Source of the DNA: an uncultured Treponema sp.
GTDB lineage: Bacteria > Spirochaetota > Spirochaetia > Treponematales > Treponemataceae
Assembly: GCA_949299755.1 (NCBI GenBank)
Contig: CASGBA010000002.1
Location: forward strand, 1 to 64,000
Length of the DNA: 64,000 bases
Reading direction: 5' to 3'
The notes beneath the pieces were generated by a model, which ran no database searches, had not been told where the DNA came from, and worked only from the letters and a program-made list of their open reading frames with translations. Positions within the stretch are counted from its first letter, which is position 1. Each line of letters begins with the position of its first letter. Shown here piece by piece: positions 26,073 to 36,500 of the stretch. The position numbers and the translations under genes are program-made.

Positions 26073-27266
26073 ATGAAATTTGCGAAAATCTTTGTCTGCG
26101 TCCTGTGTGTCGTGGCAATTGCTTTCACCGGATGCTCAAAATCCGAATCGAAAGATACAATTGAGCTCACAGTATGGGAATCCACAAACGGACCCGACGC
26201 ATTCATTCAACAGGCTGGGGAAGCCTTCACAAAACTTCACCCGAATATCACCATCAAATATGTTAATGTCGAGCTTGGGGATTCTTCCGGACAAATCGCC
26301 CTTGACGGTCCCGCCGGAGTGGGTCCCGACGTATTCGCCGCACCCCATGACAAGCTGGGTGAATTGGTAACAGGAGGCCATGTGGCCCCCACAGCAAACG
26401 CTGACGCGGTACGCAACGCTGTCCTTGCATCCTGTGTTACGGCTCTTACATATAACGGAGTTATGTACGGATACCCGGTTTCCGCGGAAACCTATGCCCT
26501 TTTCTACAACAGGACACTTATCAACGAGGCTGATGTCCCCACAACCTGGGAAGACCTGAAAGCTTTCTGCGAGGAATTCAACGCCCAGAACCCCGGCAAA
26601 CACGGTTTTGTGATGGACGTGGGAAACGGCTATTACAGCATCATCTTCACGACAGCTGACGGGAACAGGCTTTTCGGCCCCACCGGAACAGACACAAACA
26701 ACACAAACATCAACTCCCCTGCTTCCGTTGAAGGCATGAAATTCTTCCAGAGCCTCCGCTCTGCCCTCAACGTTCCTTCCGCGGACCTGACCACTTCCGT
26801 AACAGACGCAGCCTTTGCTTCCGGAAATGCTGTCATGCACATCACCGGTCCCTGGAATGTGGCGCCCTTCATCGACCAGGGCGTGGACTTCGGCGTAACA
26901 TGCCTGCCCTCACTGCCCGGCGACACAACACCCGCCTCTTCCTTCTCAGGAACAAGGGCTATGTTTGTGTCCGCCTACAGCGAACACCCGGAAGAAGCCG
27001 CCGCTTTTGCGGAATTCCTGATTTCACCTGAAATGCAGAAACTCCGCTTCGACATCACAGGCGCCCTTCCCTCCGTGGACATTCCTGTTGAAAGCCCCTA
27101 TATCAAGGGCTTCCTCAAGCAGCTCGAATACGCATTCCCCATGCCTTCCATCCCTGCGATGGGTTCCTACTGGGATGCCATGAACGCCGCCAGCCGCAAT
27201 ATCTGGGACGGAGCTGATGTCCAGGCTGAACTTGATGCCTGTAACGCTGCCATTCTTGGCAAATAA
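26073..27266 (+). CDS. Sugar ABC transporter substrate-binding lipoprotein (MalE/GanS type)
   Basis: The 397-residue extracytoplasmic protein has a signal sequence with a lipobox ending AFTGC, so it is anchored by lipid at the cell surface side of the inner membrane. The mature part is a family 1 extracellular solute-binding protein: ELTVWEST near the N terminus, the TWEDLKAFCEEFN motif, and a C-terminal lobe with PEEAAAFAEFLISPEMQ. By context between GH53 and GH35 it should bind galacto-oligosaccharides made from galactan. AGGAGGAG precedes the ATG. A strong hairpin separates it from the two permease genes, typical for systems that need excess binding protein. No ATPase gene is nearby, so a shared MsmK/MalK-type ATPase elsewhere is likely. 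Confidence 0.9.
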   Translation: MKFAKIFVCVLCVVAIAFTGCSKSESKDTIELTVWESTNGPDAFIQQAGEAFTKLHPNITIKYVNVELGDSSGQIALDGPAGVGPDVFAAPHDKLGELVTGGHVAPTANADAVRNAVLASCVTALTYNGVMYGYPVSAETYALFYNRTLINEADVPTTWEDLKAFCEEFNAQNPGKHGFVMDVGNGYYSIIFTTADGNRLFGPTGTDTNNTNINSPASVEGMKFFQSLRSALNVPSADLTTSVTDAAFASGNAVMHITGPWNVAPFIDQGVDFGVTCLPSLPGDTTPASSFSGTRAMFVSAYSEHPEEAAAFAEFLISPEMQKLRFDITGALPSVDIPVESPYIKGFLKQLEYAFPMPSIPAMGSYWDAMNAASRNIWDGADVQAELDACNAAILGK

Positions 27267-27298
27267 GCGTCCGTCCATGGTCTCCATGCACGGATAAG

Positions 27299-27330
27299 AA
27301 AAAGCCGGCGCTGTTCCGCCGGCTTTTTTT
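27299..27330 (+). terminator. Terminator/attenuator between binding protein and permeases
   Basis: AAAGCCGGCG (27301-27310) pairs with CGCCGGCTTT (27317-27326) around a 6-base loop, followed by more T. It should cause partial termination, keeping permease levels below the binding protein. Confidence 0.85.
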
Positions 27331-27405
27331 CCGCTTCTGGAAATTGCAAAACAGCGGTTCAATCAAAGGCTGTTTTATCCATAATTTTTATTTTGAGGGT
27401 AATAT

Positions 27406-28728
27406 ATGGCGAAACAACTTTCTCAAGACGGCTCCGACATAAAAAAAGTAAAACGCGCGGCTGTCTCCTTCATGGGGATGGGGCACATCGTTTATCTAAA
27501 GGATTACGTGAAAGGGTTTTTCTTCGCGTTTCTTGAATTAGCTTTTATCGTCCTTCTGCCGCTGATATGCAATAAAATCTTCGATCTCATAACCCTGGGT
27601 GAACCTAGGCCTGACCTTCCGATAAAACAACGGGACAATTCGATTTTCATGCTGGTTGACGGGATACTAATCCTTTCAATCGTAGCCATATTCATTGTCA
27701 TGTATGTCCTGTCGGTCAGGAGCGCAGTGACTGGCTACAAAGAATACTGCCAGCGTAAAAAGTACGTGACAGCCCATACCAGCCTGGGACAGGCCGCCGG
27801 AAAAGCTTTCCCGATTTTCGGACTGGCACCGGCTTTCCTTCTGATAGTATTTTTTGTAATCGTTCCCCTTATTTTTTCAATCTGCGTTGCCTTCACCAAT
27901 TACTCATCGCCGGAACATATTCCGCCCAACAACACGGTGGACTGGGTGGGATTCCAGAATTTCCATGACCTTATGGGAGGAAGCACCACCTGGTCGCAGG
28001 GTTTTGTGCGGGTGGCTGTCTGGAACCTGGTATGGGCGGTCATGGCAACCGCCACCTGTTATTTCGGAGGGCTGATAATCGCTGTCCTGCTGAAAGAAAT
28101 TGACTTCAGGATTTCGCCGATTTTCAGGATAATTTTCATACTGCCTTATGCGGTGCCCTCCGTTATCAGTATGCTGGTTTGGCAAAACCTGCTGAACGGA
28201 ACCTTCGGCACCGTGAACAGAACCCTCCAGTACCTGGGGATTATTCAGGGTTCAATACCCTGGCTTTCAAACGCGCTTCTCGCAAAGATAACGGTAATCC
28301 TCATAAACCTGTGGGCCGGGTTCGGCTATTTCATGCTTCTTTCGATGGGAACAATGACCGCCATATCCGACGATATGTATGAAGCGGCGAAAATTGACGG
28401 CGCTTCCAGGTTCCAGATTCTGAAGCACATTACACTTCCCCTGGTTATGTACCAGACGATGCCCCTGATAATAATGTCATTCACCCACAACATAAACAAC
28501 TTCGGTGCCATATTCTTCCTTACAGGAGGAGACCCGACTGTAGCGGACTCCACAACAACAGGAGCCGGCGGCACAGACCTTTTGATAACCTGGATTTACA
28601 AACTGACAATCACCCTGTTGAAATACAATTATGCCTCTGTAATCGCGGTTATGATTTTCATTGTCCTTGCACCCTTCGCGATTTTCAATTTCCGCAGAAC
28701 TAAAGCTTATAAGGAAGGTTCCGTATGA
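27406..28728 (+). CDS. Sugar ABC transporter permease (MalF/GanP type)
   Basis: The 440-residue inner-membrane permease has an N-terminal extension with two extra membrane segments (about 38-58 and 80-105) and then the usual six-segment core, as in Bacillus MdxF/GanP proteins. The cytoplasmic EAA loop that docks the ATPase is visible as EAAKIDGASRFQILKHITLP. The start is an ATG with GAGGG upstream. It overlaps the next permease gene by 4 bases (ATGA), so the two are translationally coupled. Together they should form the heterodimeric channel for galacto-oligosaccharides delivered by the upstream lipoprotein. Confidence 0.9.
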   Translation: MAKQLSQDGSDIKKVKRAAVSFMGMGHIVYLKDYVKGFFFAFLELAFIVLLPLICNKIFDLITLGEPRPDLPIKQRDNSIFMLVDGILILSIVAIFIVMYVLSVRSAVTGYKEYCQRKKYVTAHTSLGQAAGKAFPIFGLAPAFLLIVFFVIVPLIFSICVAFTNYSSPEHIPPNNTVDWVGFQNFHDLMGGSTTWSQGFVRVAVWNLVWAVMATATCYFGGLIIAVLLKEIDFRISPIFRIIFILPYAVPSVISMLVWQNLLNGTFGTVNRTLQYLGIIQGSIPWLSNALLAKITVILINLWAGFGYFMLLSMGTMTAISDDMYEAAKIDGASRFQILKHITLPLVMYQTMPLIIMSFTHNINNFGAIFFLTGGDPTVADSTTTGAGGTDLLITWIYKLTITLLKYNYASVIAVMIFIVLAPFAIFNFRRTKAYKEGSV

Positions 28729-29561
28729 ACGATAAAATCAACGTTATCAACAAATGGATTATCATTTTTATTTTTCTTCCGATTTCGTTTTTGGTTCTCT
28801 ATCCGTTGGTTTATGTTGTCAGCGCGGCTTTTTCGCCGGGCAATTCCATCGCCAGCCTGAGCATAATCCCCTTCGGGGACGGGTTTACAGTGAAGCACTT
28901 CACAAGACTTTTCACGGAAACGAATTTCGTGCTGTGGTTCAAGAATACAATCATCATCGCCGTTTCAACTTCGGTGGTCACGGTCATTGTCGCTTCCCTT
29001 TCCGCCTATGTATTCTCGCGGTTTTCGTTTGTATTCAAAAAATCCATGATGATGAGCCTTTTAATCCTCCAGATTTTCCCCTCCTTTGTAGGCATGGTGG
29101 CCATTTACATCATCCTTTTGAGGATAGGCGGACTGGATACCCTGTGGGGGTTGATTCTCGTGTACATAGCGGGAAACATTCCCTACAACACCTGGCTTGT
29201 CAAAAGTTATCTCGACACGGTTCCAAGAAGCCTTGACGAAGCGGCAAGGATTGAAGGTGCGAACCACTTTAAGATTTACAGATCCATCATAATGCCGGTG
29301 GCAAAGCCAATCATCACTTTCCTTGCCATCACAAGTTTCACCGCACCCTGGATGGACTTTATTTTCCCGAAGATGGTTCTCCGTTCCGCGGAAAAACAAA
29401 CCCTTGCCCTGGGATTATTCGGATTCATCACTGACAAGAAAAATGAATTCACAACCTTCGCAGCCGGAGCTTTGATTGTCGCTGTACCGTTTATTATTCT
29501 TTTTGCCCTTTCACAAAAGATAATGGTGACAAGTTTCGGACAAGCCGCAGTAAAAGAATAA
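28725..29561 (+). CDS. Sugar ABC transporter permease (MalG/GanQ type)
   Basis: The 278-residue inner-membrane permease has six predicted membrane segments. Its EAA loop reads LDEAARIEGANHFKIYRSIIMP, shown here by its start and end: LDEAARIEGA at about residue 169 and IIMP at about 187. The length is typical of MalG homologs. It overlaps the MalF-type gene by 4 bases and pairs with it to make the transport channel. A strong hairpin follows 7 bases after the stop, so the operon's main transcript probably ends here, with the GH35 gene beyond it. Confidence 0.9.
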   Translation: MNDKINVINKWIIIFIFLPISFLVLYPLVYVVSAAFSPGNSIASLSIIPFGDGFTVKHFTRLFTETNFVLWFKNTIIIAVSTSVVTVIVASLSAYVFSRFSFVFKKSMMMSLLILQIFPSFVGMVAIYIILLRIGGLDTLWGLILVYIAGNIPYNTWLVKSYLDTVPRSLDEAARIEGANHFKIYRSIIMPVAKPIITFLAITSFTAPWMDFIFPKMVLRSAEKQTLALGLFGFITDKKNEFTTFAAGALIVAVPFIILFALSQKIMVTSFGQAAVKE

Positions 29562-29567
29562 AACCAA

Positions 29568-29602
29568 ACCGGGCTGGACATACCTCCAGCCCGGTGTTCT
29601 TT
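29568..29602 (+). terminator. Terminator after the permease genes
   Basis: ACCGGGCTGGA (29568-29578) and TCCAGCCCGGT (29585-29595) form a perfect 11-bp stem with a 6-base loop, followed by GTTCTTT. Confidence 0.75.
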
Positions 29603-29662
29603 CCACAAACCTTTAATACATCATCAAACATGGTAAAACCTAACACATTGCAGGAGAATTTT

Positions 29663-32032
29663 ATGTCATCTTATGGTTTCACGAACGCTTATCTTACCAG
29701 GAACAAAATTCCCTGGTTCCCGGTGATGGGGGAAATACACTATTCCAGATTACGGGAAGAGGAGTGGGAAAAATCCCTGTTCAAGATGAAAGCCGGCGGG
29801 GTTACGCTGGCTTCAACTTACGTCATATGGATACACCACGAGGAAGAAGAGGGAAATCCTGATTTTTCCGGAAACAAGAACCTGCGCAAATTCATTGAGA
29901 CGGCAGACAGGTGCGGCATAAAAATTGCCCTGCGCATAGGGCCTTGGTCCCACGGGGAAGTGAGGAACGGGGGTTTTCCTGACTGGCTTCTGGAAAAAGC
30001 CCGCAGGGGGAATTTCAAACTGCGTTCCAACGACAGGGAATACCTTGAGGAAGTGGAGAAATTCTACGGGGCTGTCCACAGCCAGGCGGAGGGGCTTTTT
30101 TTCAACCCGGAAACCGGAGAAGGCCCCATTGTCGCCGTTCAGATTGAAAACGAATACGGGCACTGCGGCGGCTTAACCGGCGAGGAAGGAGAAAAGCACA
30201 TGAGGACGCTGGCGGAGATGGCCAGGTCTGCCGGCTTTGACGCGCCTCTGTACACAGCCACCGGCTGGGGAGGGGCAGTGACAGGAGGCCTGATTCCGGT
30301 CATGGGCGGATACTGCGAGTCGCCCTGGGATCAGCGGCTTACGGAAATAGAGCCCAGCGGAAATTATATTTTCACTTACGAGAGGAACGACCACAACATC
30401 GGAAGCGACTTCGGATTCGGAACAGGAATAACCTTTGACATCAGCCGTTTCCCCTATTTGACCGCCGAATTGGGAGGCGGACTCCAGATCACACGGCACA
30501 GAAGACCGGTGGCTTACGCCTCCGACATAGGAGCCATGTCCCTCGTTAAATTAGGGAGCGGAGTGAACCTGTTGGGGTACTATATGTATCATGGGGGAAC
30601 AAACCCCACGGGGAAACTGTCAACGTTGCAGGAAACCAGGGAAACCGGTTCCCCGAACGACCTTCCGGAATTCTCCTACGACTTCAGGGCTCCATTAAGG
30701 GAATACGGACAGGTGTCGCCTACCTTCAGGGAACTGAAACTGCTGACGCTTTTCCTACGGGATTTTGGTTCCTCCTTGTGTATGCTGCCGGCGGAAATCC
30801 CGGAGAAAAACCCGCTTAAACCGGACAACCGCGGAGACCTGCGCCATTCTTTCAGGTTCTCCGAAGGCAGGGGATACGCATTCATAAGCAACTATCAGAG
30901 AAGGAAAATCCTTGACAGCCACAGGGATGTGAGGCTCTCTGTCCCCGGGACGAATGAGAAGCTCCCCCCCTTCGACATAGAAAACGGGGAGTATTTCTTC
31001 ATGCCATTCAACATGGAGCTGGAGGGGAAGAGCACCGGGGACAGGCAAATCCTGAAAAGCGCTCAGGCCTCACCGCTGTGCATTCTCCACAGGGGGAAAG
31101 GCGGGGAGGAACCCGTATACGTGTTCTATTCAAGAAACGGGAAGCCTGCAACGGGAGAAGGCGTTTTTAACTTTGAAGGGAAAATCACCACACCTGTCCT
31201 TGCACTCACCAGGGATGAAGCCCTGGATGCGTGGCCTGTACAGACAGGTGACGGCGAGCATCTTCTGGTAACGGAGGGAACAATTGTGGAAAGCGGGGAG
31301 AACGCTTCATATATTTTCACCACCCGGCGTCCCTGCGGAAGTTCCGTAGAAAACCATGCGGTAAGGCTGGATGGTTTTGCAGCCTACCCTCCTCTTGCTT
31401 CCATTCCGGAAGGTTTCACAGGAGCCGGGAATGTTATCCCGGAGCCGGCGGCGGCAGGGATTCCTTCCATTGGAGGCAAACGGTATGTGCGTTCAGCTGA
31501 AAAGGAAATACAGGATATACTCCGGCTTGCAGAAAACTTTTCCGCAAGCGCATCTTTTTCTCCGGAAATTGAAGCGGAACCCCGGTGGGATCATTCCGGG
31601 GACGCATACTCTTCAGGGAAACCCTTTGTGTACAAAATCACCCTGTCAGGGCTCCCATCTTCCCTGAAGGAAAAGGCAACCCTTGCCGGTAAGCCTGTGC
31701 TTTCGGATGTCTTTCTCCGCATAGAATACGAGGGGGAGAGCGCCCGCCTTTATCTTAACGGTAAGCCGGTGGCTGACAATCTTTATCCGGGGAAATTGAA
31801 AAACGAGCGGAATGAGGAAGCGGATACAGTTTCCCCTGTATGGGAAGTTTCACTTAAAAGCATATGGGACGGGAAAGAAAACCCCGGGGAACTCAAACTG
31901 GAAATTTTCCCGTTGGCGGAAGGAGCCCCGGTATTCATCGAAAGGAAACCGGTGTTCCAGAATGGAACTGTCGGGAAACTCCTGGGTGTTTCCCTTGAAG
32001 CGGAATTTGAAACGAAGCTGTGTTTAAACTGA
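29663..32032 (+). CDS. Beta-galactosidase, glycoside hydrolase family 35
   Basis: The 789-residue enzyme should release galactose from the non-reducing end of imported galacto-oligosaccharides. GH35 hallmarks: GEIHYSR (23-29), RIGPWSHGEVRNGGFPDW (91-108), the acid/base Glu164 in QIENEYG, and nucleophile Glu269 in TAELGGG. The rest (about 380-789) is beta-rich and probably forms accessory jelly-roll domains. There is no signal peptide, so it acts in the cytoplasm, which fits an oligosaccharide importer. I take the ATG at 29663 because AGGAG lies 8 bases upstream; upstream in-frame codons lie within the terminator region. Bacillus galactan loci use a GH42 enzyme in this role, so GH35 here is a substitution. 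A hairpin terminator follows. Confidence 0.92.
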   Translation: MSSYGFTNAYLTRNKIPWFPVMGEIHYSRLREEEWEKSLFKMKAGGVTLASTYVIWIHHEEEEGNPDFSGNKNLRKFIETADRCGIKIALRIGPWSHGEVRNGGFPDWLLEKARRGNFKLRSNDREYLEEVEKFYGAVHSQAEGLFFNPETGEGPIVAVQIENEYGHCGGLTGEEGEKHMRTLAEMARSAGFDAPLYTATGWGGAVTGGLIPVMGGYCESPWDQRLTEIEPSGNYIFTYERNDHNIGSDFGFGTGITFDISRFPYLTAELGGGLQITRHRRPVAYASDIGAMSLVKLGSGVNLLGYYMYHGGTNPTGKLSTLQETRETGSPNDLPEFSYDFRAPLREYGQVSPTFRELKLLTLFLRDFGSSLCMLPAEIPEKNPLKPDNRGDLRHSFRFSEGRGYAFISNYQRRKILDSHRDVRLSVPGTNEKLPPFDIENGEYFFMPFNMELEGKSTGDRQILKSAQASPLCILHRGKGGEEPVYVFYSRNGKPATGEGVFNFEGKITTPVLALTRDEALDAWPVQTGDGEHLLVTEGTIVESGENASYIFTTRRPCGSSVENHAVRLDGFAAYPPLASIPEGFTGAGNVIPEPAAAGIPSIGGKRYVRSAEKEIQDILRLAENFSASASFSPEIEAEPRWDHSGDAYSSGKPFVYKITLSGLPSSLKEKATLAGKPVLSDVFLRIEYEGESARLYLNGKPVADNLYPGKLKNERNEEADTVSPVWEVSLKSIWDGKENPGELKLEIFPLAEGAPVFIERKPVFQNGTVGKLLGVSLEAEFETKLCLN

Positions 32033-32045
32033 CAGAAAGAAAATA

Positions 32046-32086
32046 AAAACTCCACAGTCAGGGGATCTGTCCCACTGTGGAGTTTT
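32046..32086. terminator. Bidirectional terminator between GH35 and the lipocalin-like gene
   Basis: AAAACTCCACAGT (32046-32058) pairs with ACTGTGGAGTTTT (32074-32086), with A and T tracts on either side that would serve both converging transcripts. Confidence 0.8.
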
Positions 32087-32108
32087 CCTGATTAAAATCA
32101 GGTACAAC

Positions 32109-32693
32109 CTATTCAAAAAGACGGCCATCGGAAAAACCATTCCCGGAAGAATCCTTGGGGATATCTTTGGAAAAGAAGATTATCCCGTCTTCTTCAAATG
32201 AATAGCGGATTTTCCATTTGCCGGAAGAGACCACGATTTTTTCGGTTAAGAATTCCCGGGTTCCGGTTTCAGTGTAGCTGAACGTCAGGGAAGAACCGGT
32301 TTCCTTGTATGTCCCGCGCCAAAAGGAAGTCTTCAAGCCTTCTTTTTGCTCCACTTCCATGGTTCCGTCCTTGTTGATTGTAATGACAGTGACGGTTTTT
32401 CCGCCGTTGTATTTCCATTTTCCGGTTAAAGTGTTTTCTTTTCCACTTTCCTTTTCCTGGATCATCTTTTCAAATTCCTGGCTCGCTTCGGAAAAACCTT
32501 CCTCAACCTTCTTGCCGGCTTCGTTGAAAAAATTGCCAGCTTCCTGCACGGCGCTTTTCCCGGCAGAGGTAAAATCCTTCCATGCATTGTTTAATGCGGA
32601 TGATTCCTCTTCACCGTAAACCATGCAAGCGATAAAAACAAACAAAAACACGGCTATTTCTTTCATGTCCGGTTTTTTCTTTTTCCTTTCCAT
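32109..32693 (-). CDS. Secreted hypothetical protein with lipocalin-like C-terminal domain
   Basis: The protein has 194 residues from the chosen start. A charged N terminus and hydrophobic segment (AVFLFVFIACMVYG) form a signal peptide. A helical, Lys/Glu-rich stretch (about 30-85) follows, and the C-terminal half (about 88-185) reads as a small beta domain starting LTGKWKYNGGKTVTVITI, with repeated short strands as in lipocalin-like/DUF4488-type envelope domains. The ATG at 32693 is preferred over one 11 codons upstream because GGAGG lies 7 bases before it. I do not recognise a specific family and no binding partner is suggested. It lies behind the acetyltransferase gene in the same direction, 60 bases away. 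Confidence 0.65.
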   Translation of the reverse strand: MERKKKKPDMKEIAVFLFVFIACMVYGEEESSALNNAWKDFTSAGKSAVQEAGNFFNEAGKKVEEGFSEASQEFEKMIQEKESGKENTLTGKWKYNGGKTVTVITINKDGTMEVEQKEGLKTSFWRGTYKETGSSLTFSYTETGTREFLTEKIVVSSGKWKIRYSFEEDGIIFFSKDIPKDSSGNGFSDGRLFE

Positions 32694-32753
32694 CCTGTTA
32701 CCTCCAATTTTCATGATTAAAAACACCCATCCTTTCGGGAGTTTTCACTGCAA

Positions 32754-33395
32754 TCAGTTTTTCCAATCATCATTCATCGGGACACCTTTCCGGATCCAGT
32801 TACGGTCGTCATCTGTTATCTGTCTGACAACACGGCAAGGCACCCCGAAGGCCAGAACGTTCGCAGGAACATCTTTTGTCACTATGCTACCCGCACCGAT
32901 GACAGCACCGTCACCGATGGTCACACCGGGAAGTACAACCACATTCGCCCCCAACCAAACACCGTTTCCTATTTTCACCGCAAGAGAAAACTGGGCACCC
33001 TGTCGGCGGAATTCAGCGCAAAGGGGATGCCCGGCGGTAGCGATTGTAACGTTAGGGGCACACATCACATCATCACCGATATATACCTTGCTGTCATCCA
33101 CAACTGTCAAATTAAAATTGGAATAAAAATTGTTGCCTATGTATGTGTTGCTGCCGTAAGAAAAATGGACAGGGGCTTCCAGAAAAGGATTGGAACCAAG
33201 ACCACCCAGGAACCCGCGCAGGATTTTTTCTTTCTTACGGTACTTTGACGGCAGAGTCCTGTTGTATTCAAAGGCCGCATCCTTTGCCCTCATCCGGAGT
33301 TTTGTCAATGTTTCAGCATATACCCTGTCCCTGGGATCGGAATGCCCGTATTCCACATACACCTTTCCACTTTCAATCTGTTCAGCGAGAGACAT
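32754..33395 (-). CDS. Sugar O-acetyltransferase (LacA/Maa family)
   Basis: The 213-residue left-handed beta-helix enzyme moves an acetyl group from acetyl-CoA to a sugar hydroxyl. An N-terminal maltose/galactoside acetyltransferase cap (about 1-60) is followed by hexapeptide repeats: GSNTYIGNNFYSNFNL, VYIGDDV, the substrate/catalytic TAGHP, then WLGANVVVLPGVTIGDGAVIGAGS. Its position beside the GH35 beta-galactosidase suggests a LacA-like thiogalactoside/galactoside acetyltransferase, possibly detoxifying non-metabolisable galactosides, but the sequence does not separate LacA from Maa. AAGGAGG precedes the ATG. Confidence 0.88.
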   Translation of the reverse strand: MSLAEQIESGKVYVEYGHSDPRDRVYAETLTKLRMRAKDAAFEYNRTLPSKYRKKEKILRGFLGGLGSNPFLEAPVHFSYGSNTYIGNNFYSNFNLTVVDDSKVYIGDDVMCAPNVTIATAGHPLCAEFRRQGAQFSLAVKIGNGVWLGANVVVLPGVTIGDGAVIGAGSIVTKDVPANVLAFGVPCRVVRQITDDDRNWIRKGVPMNDDWKN

Positions 33396-33497
33396 CTAAA
33401 CCTCCTTACATCGGTTATATCCTTCAGTATACAGAAGGTTGGATAAAAAGCAAGCGGCGGAAGGGAATATTCTTTCAGGGTCTCCCTGCAGTCTTCC

Positions 33498-33526
33498 TTC
33501 ACACAGCATGACAATCATGTTATAAT
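33498..33526 (+). promoter_or_regulatory. Promoter of the helicase-nuclease gene
   Basis: TTCACA (33498-33503) and a perfect TATAAT (33521-33526) are 17 bases apart, 19 bases before the start codon, so the leader is very short and has only a weak Shine-Dalgarno (TGGA). Confidence 0.65.
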
Positions 33527-33545
33527 AAAATGAAATGGAATTAAT

Positions 33546-36500
33546 ATGAAAAACACCGGGAAAAACATATATAAAGCTATCCACGAAGGGAAATGGCTGT
33601 ACATTGAATATAAAAACCTGGAACAGGAAATATCCAAATTTTGGTTCGGAATAGAAAACATCAATATTGAAAGAAAGGTTCTGGAAGGCAAAGGATTACA
33701 CCTTAAACGATACACCATTTCACAGAACATGAGAATCTATATTGACTGTATTATGTCGTCAAAAATAGTAGACGGGACATATATGCCTGTAAACCGGCTG
33801 CTTGTAGAAGACATACGGGTGAATCCTGAAAAGTTTGAATCCCTGTTTCCGGTATCCGTCAATTTAGGGATTCTCAGTTACCTTGCGGATTGCAACAAAC
33901 TGGAAGGAATCCCTGCGTTAAATTCAAATTTCCACCTCATAGACCAATTCGACGACAGTACCGCAAAATACAATGAACCCTTCCGGCTGTCTGAAAAACA
34001 ATTCACGCAAATTCTGGAAAAATTTTACAGGGGGACATATAAAACAGAAGATACTGAAAGAAAACAAACAGAACAGCTTTGCCTGAATATCTTGAGCATC
34101 CACACCCCGAAAGGGTTGTATGTATTAGCCTACAGGGAGCTTCTATTTGATGTTGAAAACAGAACTTTAAGACCGGATCCAAAGATAAAATTAAATAAGG
34201 AATTCGCATATTCAACTGATAAACAGGAAAAAGATGAAAAAGACAGCATAACCCGCTTCATCGACGCCGAAGACTTATATCTTCTGGAGAATTTTGAAAA
34301 CAACCTGGATGAGATTGAAAATCTTATTGGGACACGTCTAGGAAAAAAACAAGCCATCGATGACAGACCTTATTTTTTATGCTTATACCGCAATTGCAAT
34401 GTGGATTTGGAAAAAGAATATGAATCAATTATAAGGATGTACATGGGGAATTGTGTCACGGTTCCAATCCGGGCTTTCTTTGGAGAACTGAAATCAATAG
34501 AACAAAATGAAAATCCTTATCCAATAACATTGTTAAACAACAACATAAACCTTGACCAATTGCTTTCAATATATAATGCCATGAACTATCCTGTCACTTA
34601 TATACAAGGTCCGCCAGGCACAGGAAAGACGAATACGATTATAAACACAATTATCACTGCATTCTTTAATGAAAAAACGGTTTTATTTTCCTCATATAAC
34701 AATCATCCCATCGATACCGTAGCCAAAAATTTATCCACGCTGGAATACAAGCGTAAAAACGGTTTTAGTGAAACAATACCTTTCCCCATCCTGCGTTTGG
34801 GAAATAACCAGAAAGTGAAAGAAGCCTTGAAATATATAAAAGACTTGTATCTCAAGGTCAAGGACATTCCAGTTTATCCTGAAACCCTTATGAGGAACAA
34901 AGATGAAAAAATAGAGCAGACAAAAAGAATCGTGGAATTATTAAAATGTCATCAGGAAGCGGTGGATTTAAGGGAAAGGAAGCAAACCCTCGAAGCCCTT
35001 ATTGAAAAAAGCCCTAACATGGAATTCCGCATGGTTCTAGAGGGGAACCAACTTTCCCAGATAAAAAAAAGACTGGATGAAATAGGAACAATTACAGATA
35101 AAGACGCCTTAGCGCTATTGGAACTGGAAAAAGAAAATGACTTCAGAAAATATTTGTACTTCAAATCTGTTTCATATATAAAACGGCTGGAAGAACCTTC
35201 TTTTGAATCTTTCATGGAAATACTTCTTTTGAATGACGAAGACAGGCGTTTAATTTTATTCAACAAGTTTATTTCAAATTCCGTCAACCTGAAACTTTTG
35301 CAAAAGATATTTCCTGTAATATGCACAACCTGTATTTCTGCCCATAAACTGGGTGACTCTGAACCTGACTTTGATATTACAATAATTGATGAAGCAAGCC
35401 AATGCAACACCGCTGTTTCACTGGTACCTATTATCCGGGGAAAATCTCTGATGCTGGTAGGAGATCCGCAACAATTGAATCCTGTGATTACATTGGATCC
35501 TGCGATAAACAAATCACTGAAAAAGCAGTATAATGTAAGCGATGATTATGACTATATTTCCAATTCTATTTACAAATCATTCCTGGCTAATGACTCTGTG
35601 AGTGAAGAAATTCTTTTGCACAACCATTACCGGTGCGCAAAGAAAATCATAGATTTTAACAACAAAAAATATTATAACAACCAACTCAACCTATCCTGCA
35701 AAAAGGATGCCGCTGAACCCCTTGTCTTTTATAATGTAAAAGACACAAACGATAATTTGAAAAACACTTCAGAAGCCGAGGCTAAAAAAATTGTTTCATA
35801 TATAAAGGAAAACCCAAGGAAAAGCATCGGGATAATCACACCATTCAAAAATCAGGAGGAATTAATCAGGTACACCATAAAAGAAGAAGGCATTGATGAA
35901 AACAAATACCCTGTAGGAACTGTCCATGCATTCCAAGGCGATGAAAAAGAAGCCATTTTGTTTTCATTGGCCTTAACAGGGAAAACACATCCCAAAACCT
36001 ATGATTGGGTTTGCAACAACCGGGAGCTTATAAATGTTGCCACATCCCGGGCAAAAGATAAACTTGTTTTACTAACGGACGAAGATGTAGTTTCCAAACT
36101 ACACAACGCACTCCCGGATAAAAAAGAAGATGATTTATATGAGCTTGTAGGCTACATAAAAAACAACGGAACATATAAAGTGTCGTACAGGGAGAATTTT
36201 TCCAGAGCCTTGGGTACAAAACCTTACAAAACAGAGACGGAATTAGCATTTCTGACAACTTTGAATCATGCCATTTCGAATATTGTTACTGACAGAAAAA
36301 AATACAAAGTAGAAACGGAAGTACAAATATCACATTTATTCCAAAACAACATATCAAACTCGGATTTTTTCTATAGGGGGAGTTTTGATTTTGTGATTTA
36401 TCAGATTGGATTCAGGGGAAAAGAAATCCCGGTGATTGCAATTGAACTGAACGGAAGGGAACATTACGAAGATGAAAAAGTTAAACGCCGGGATGAAGAA

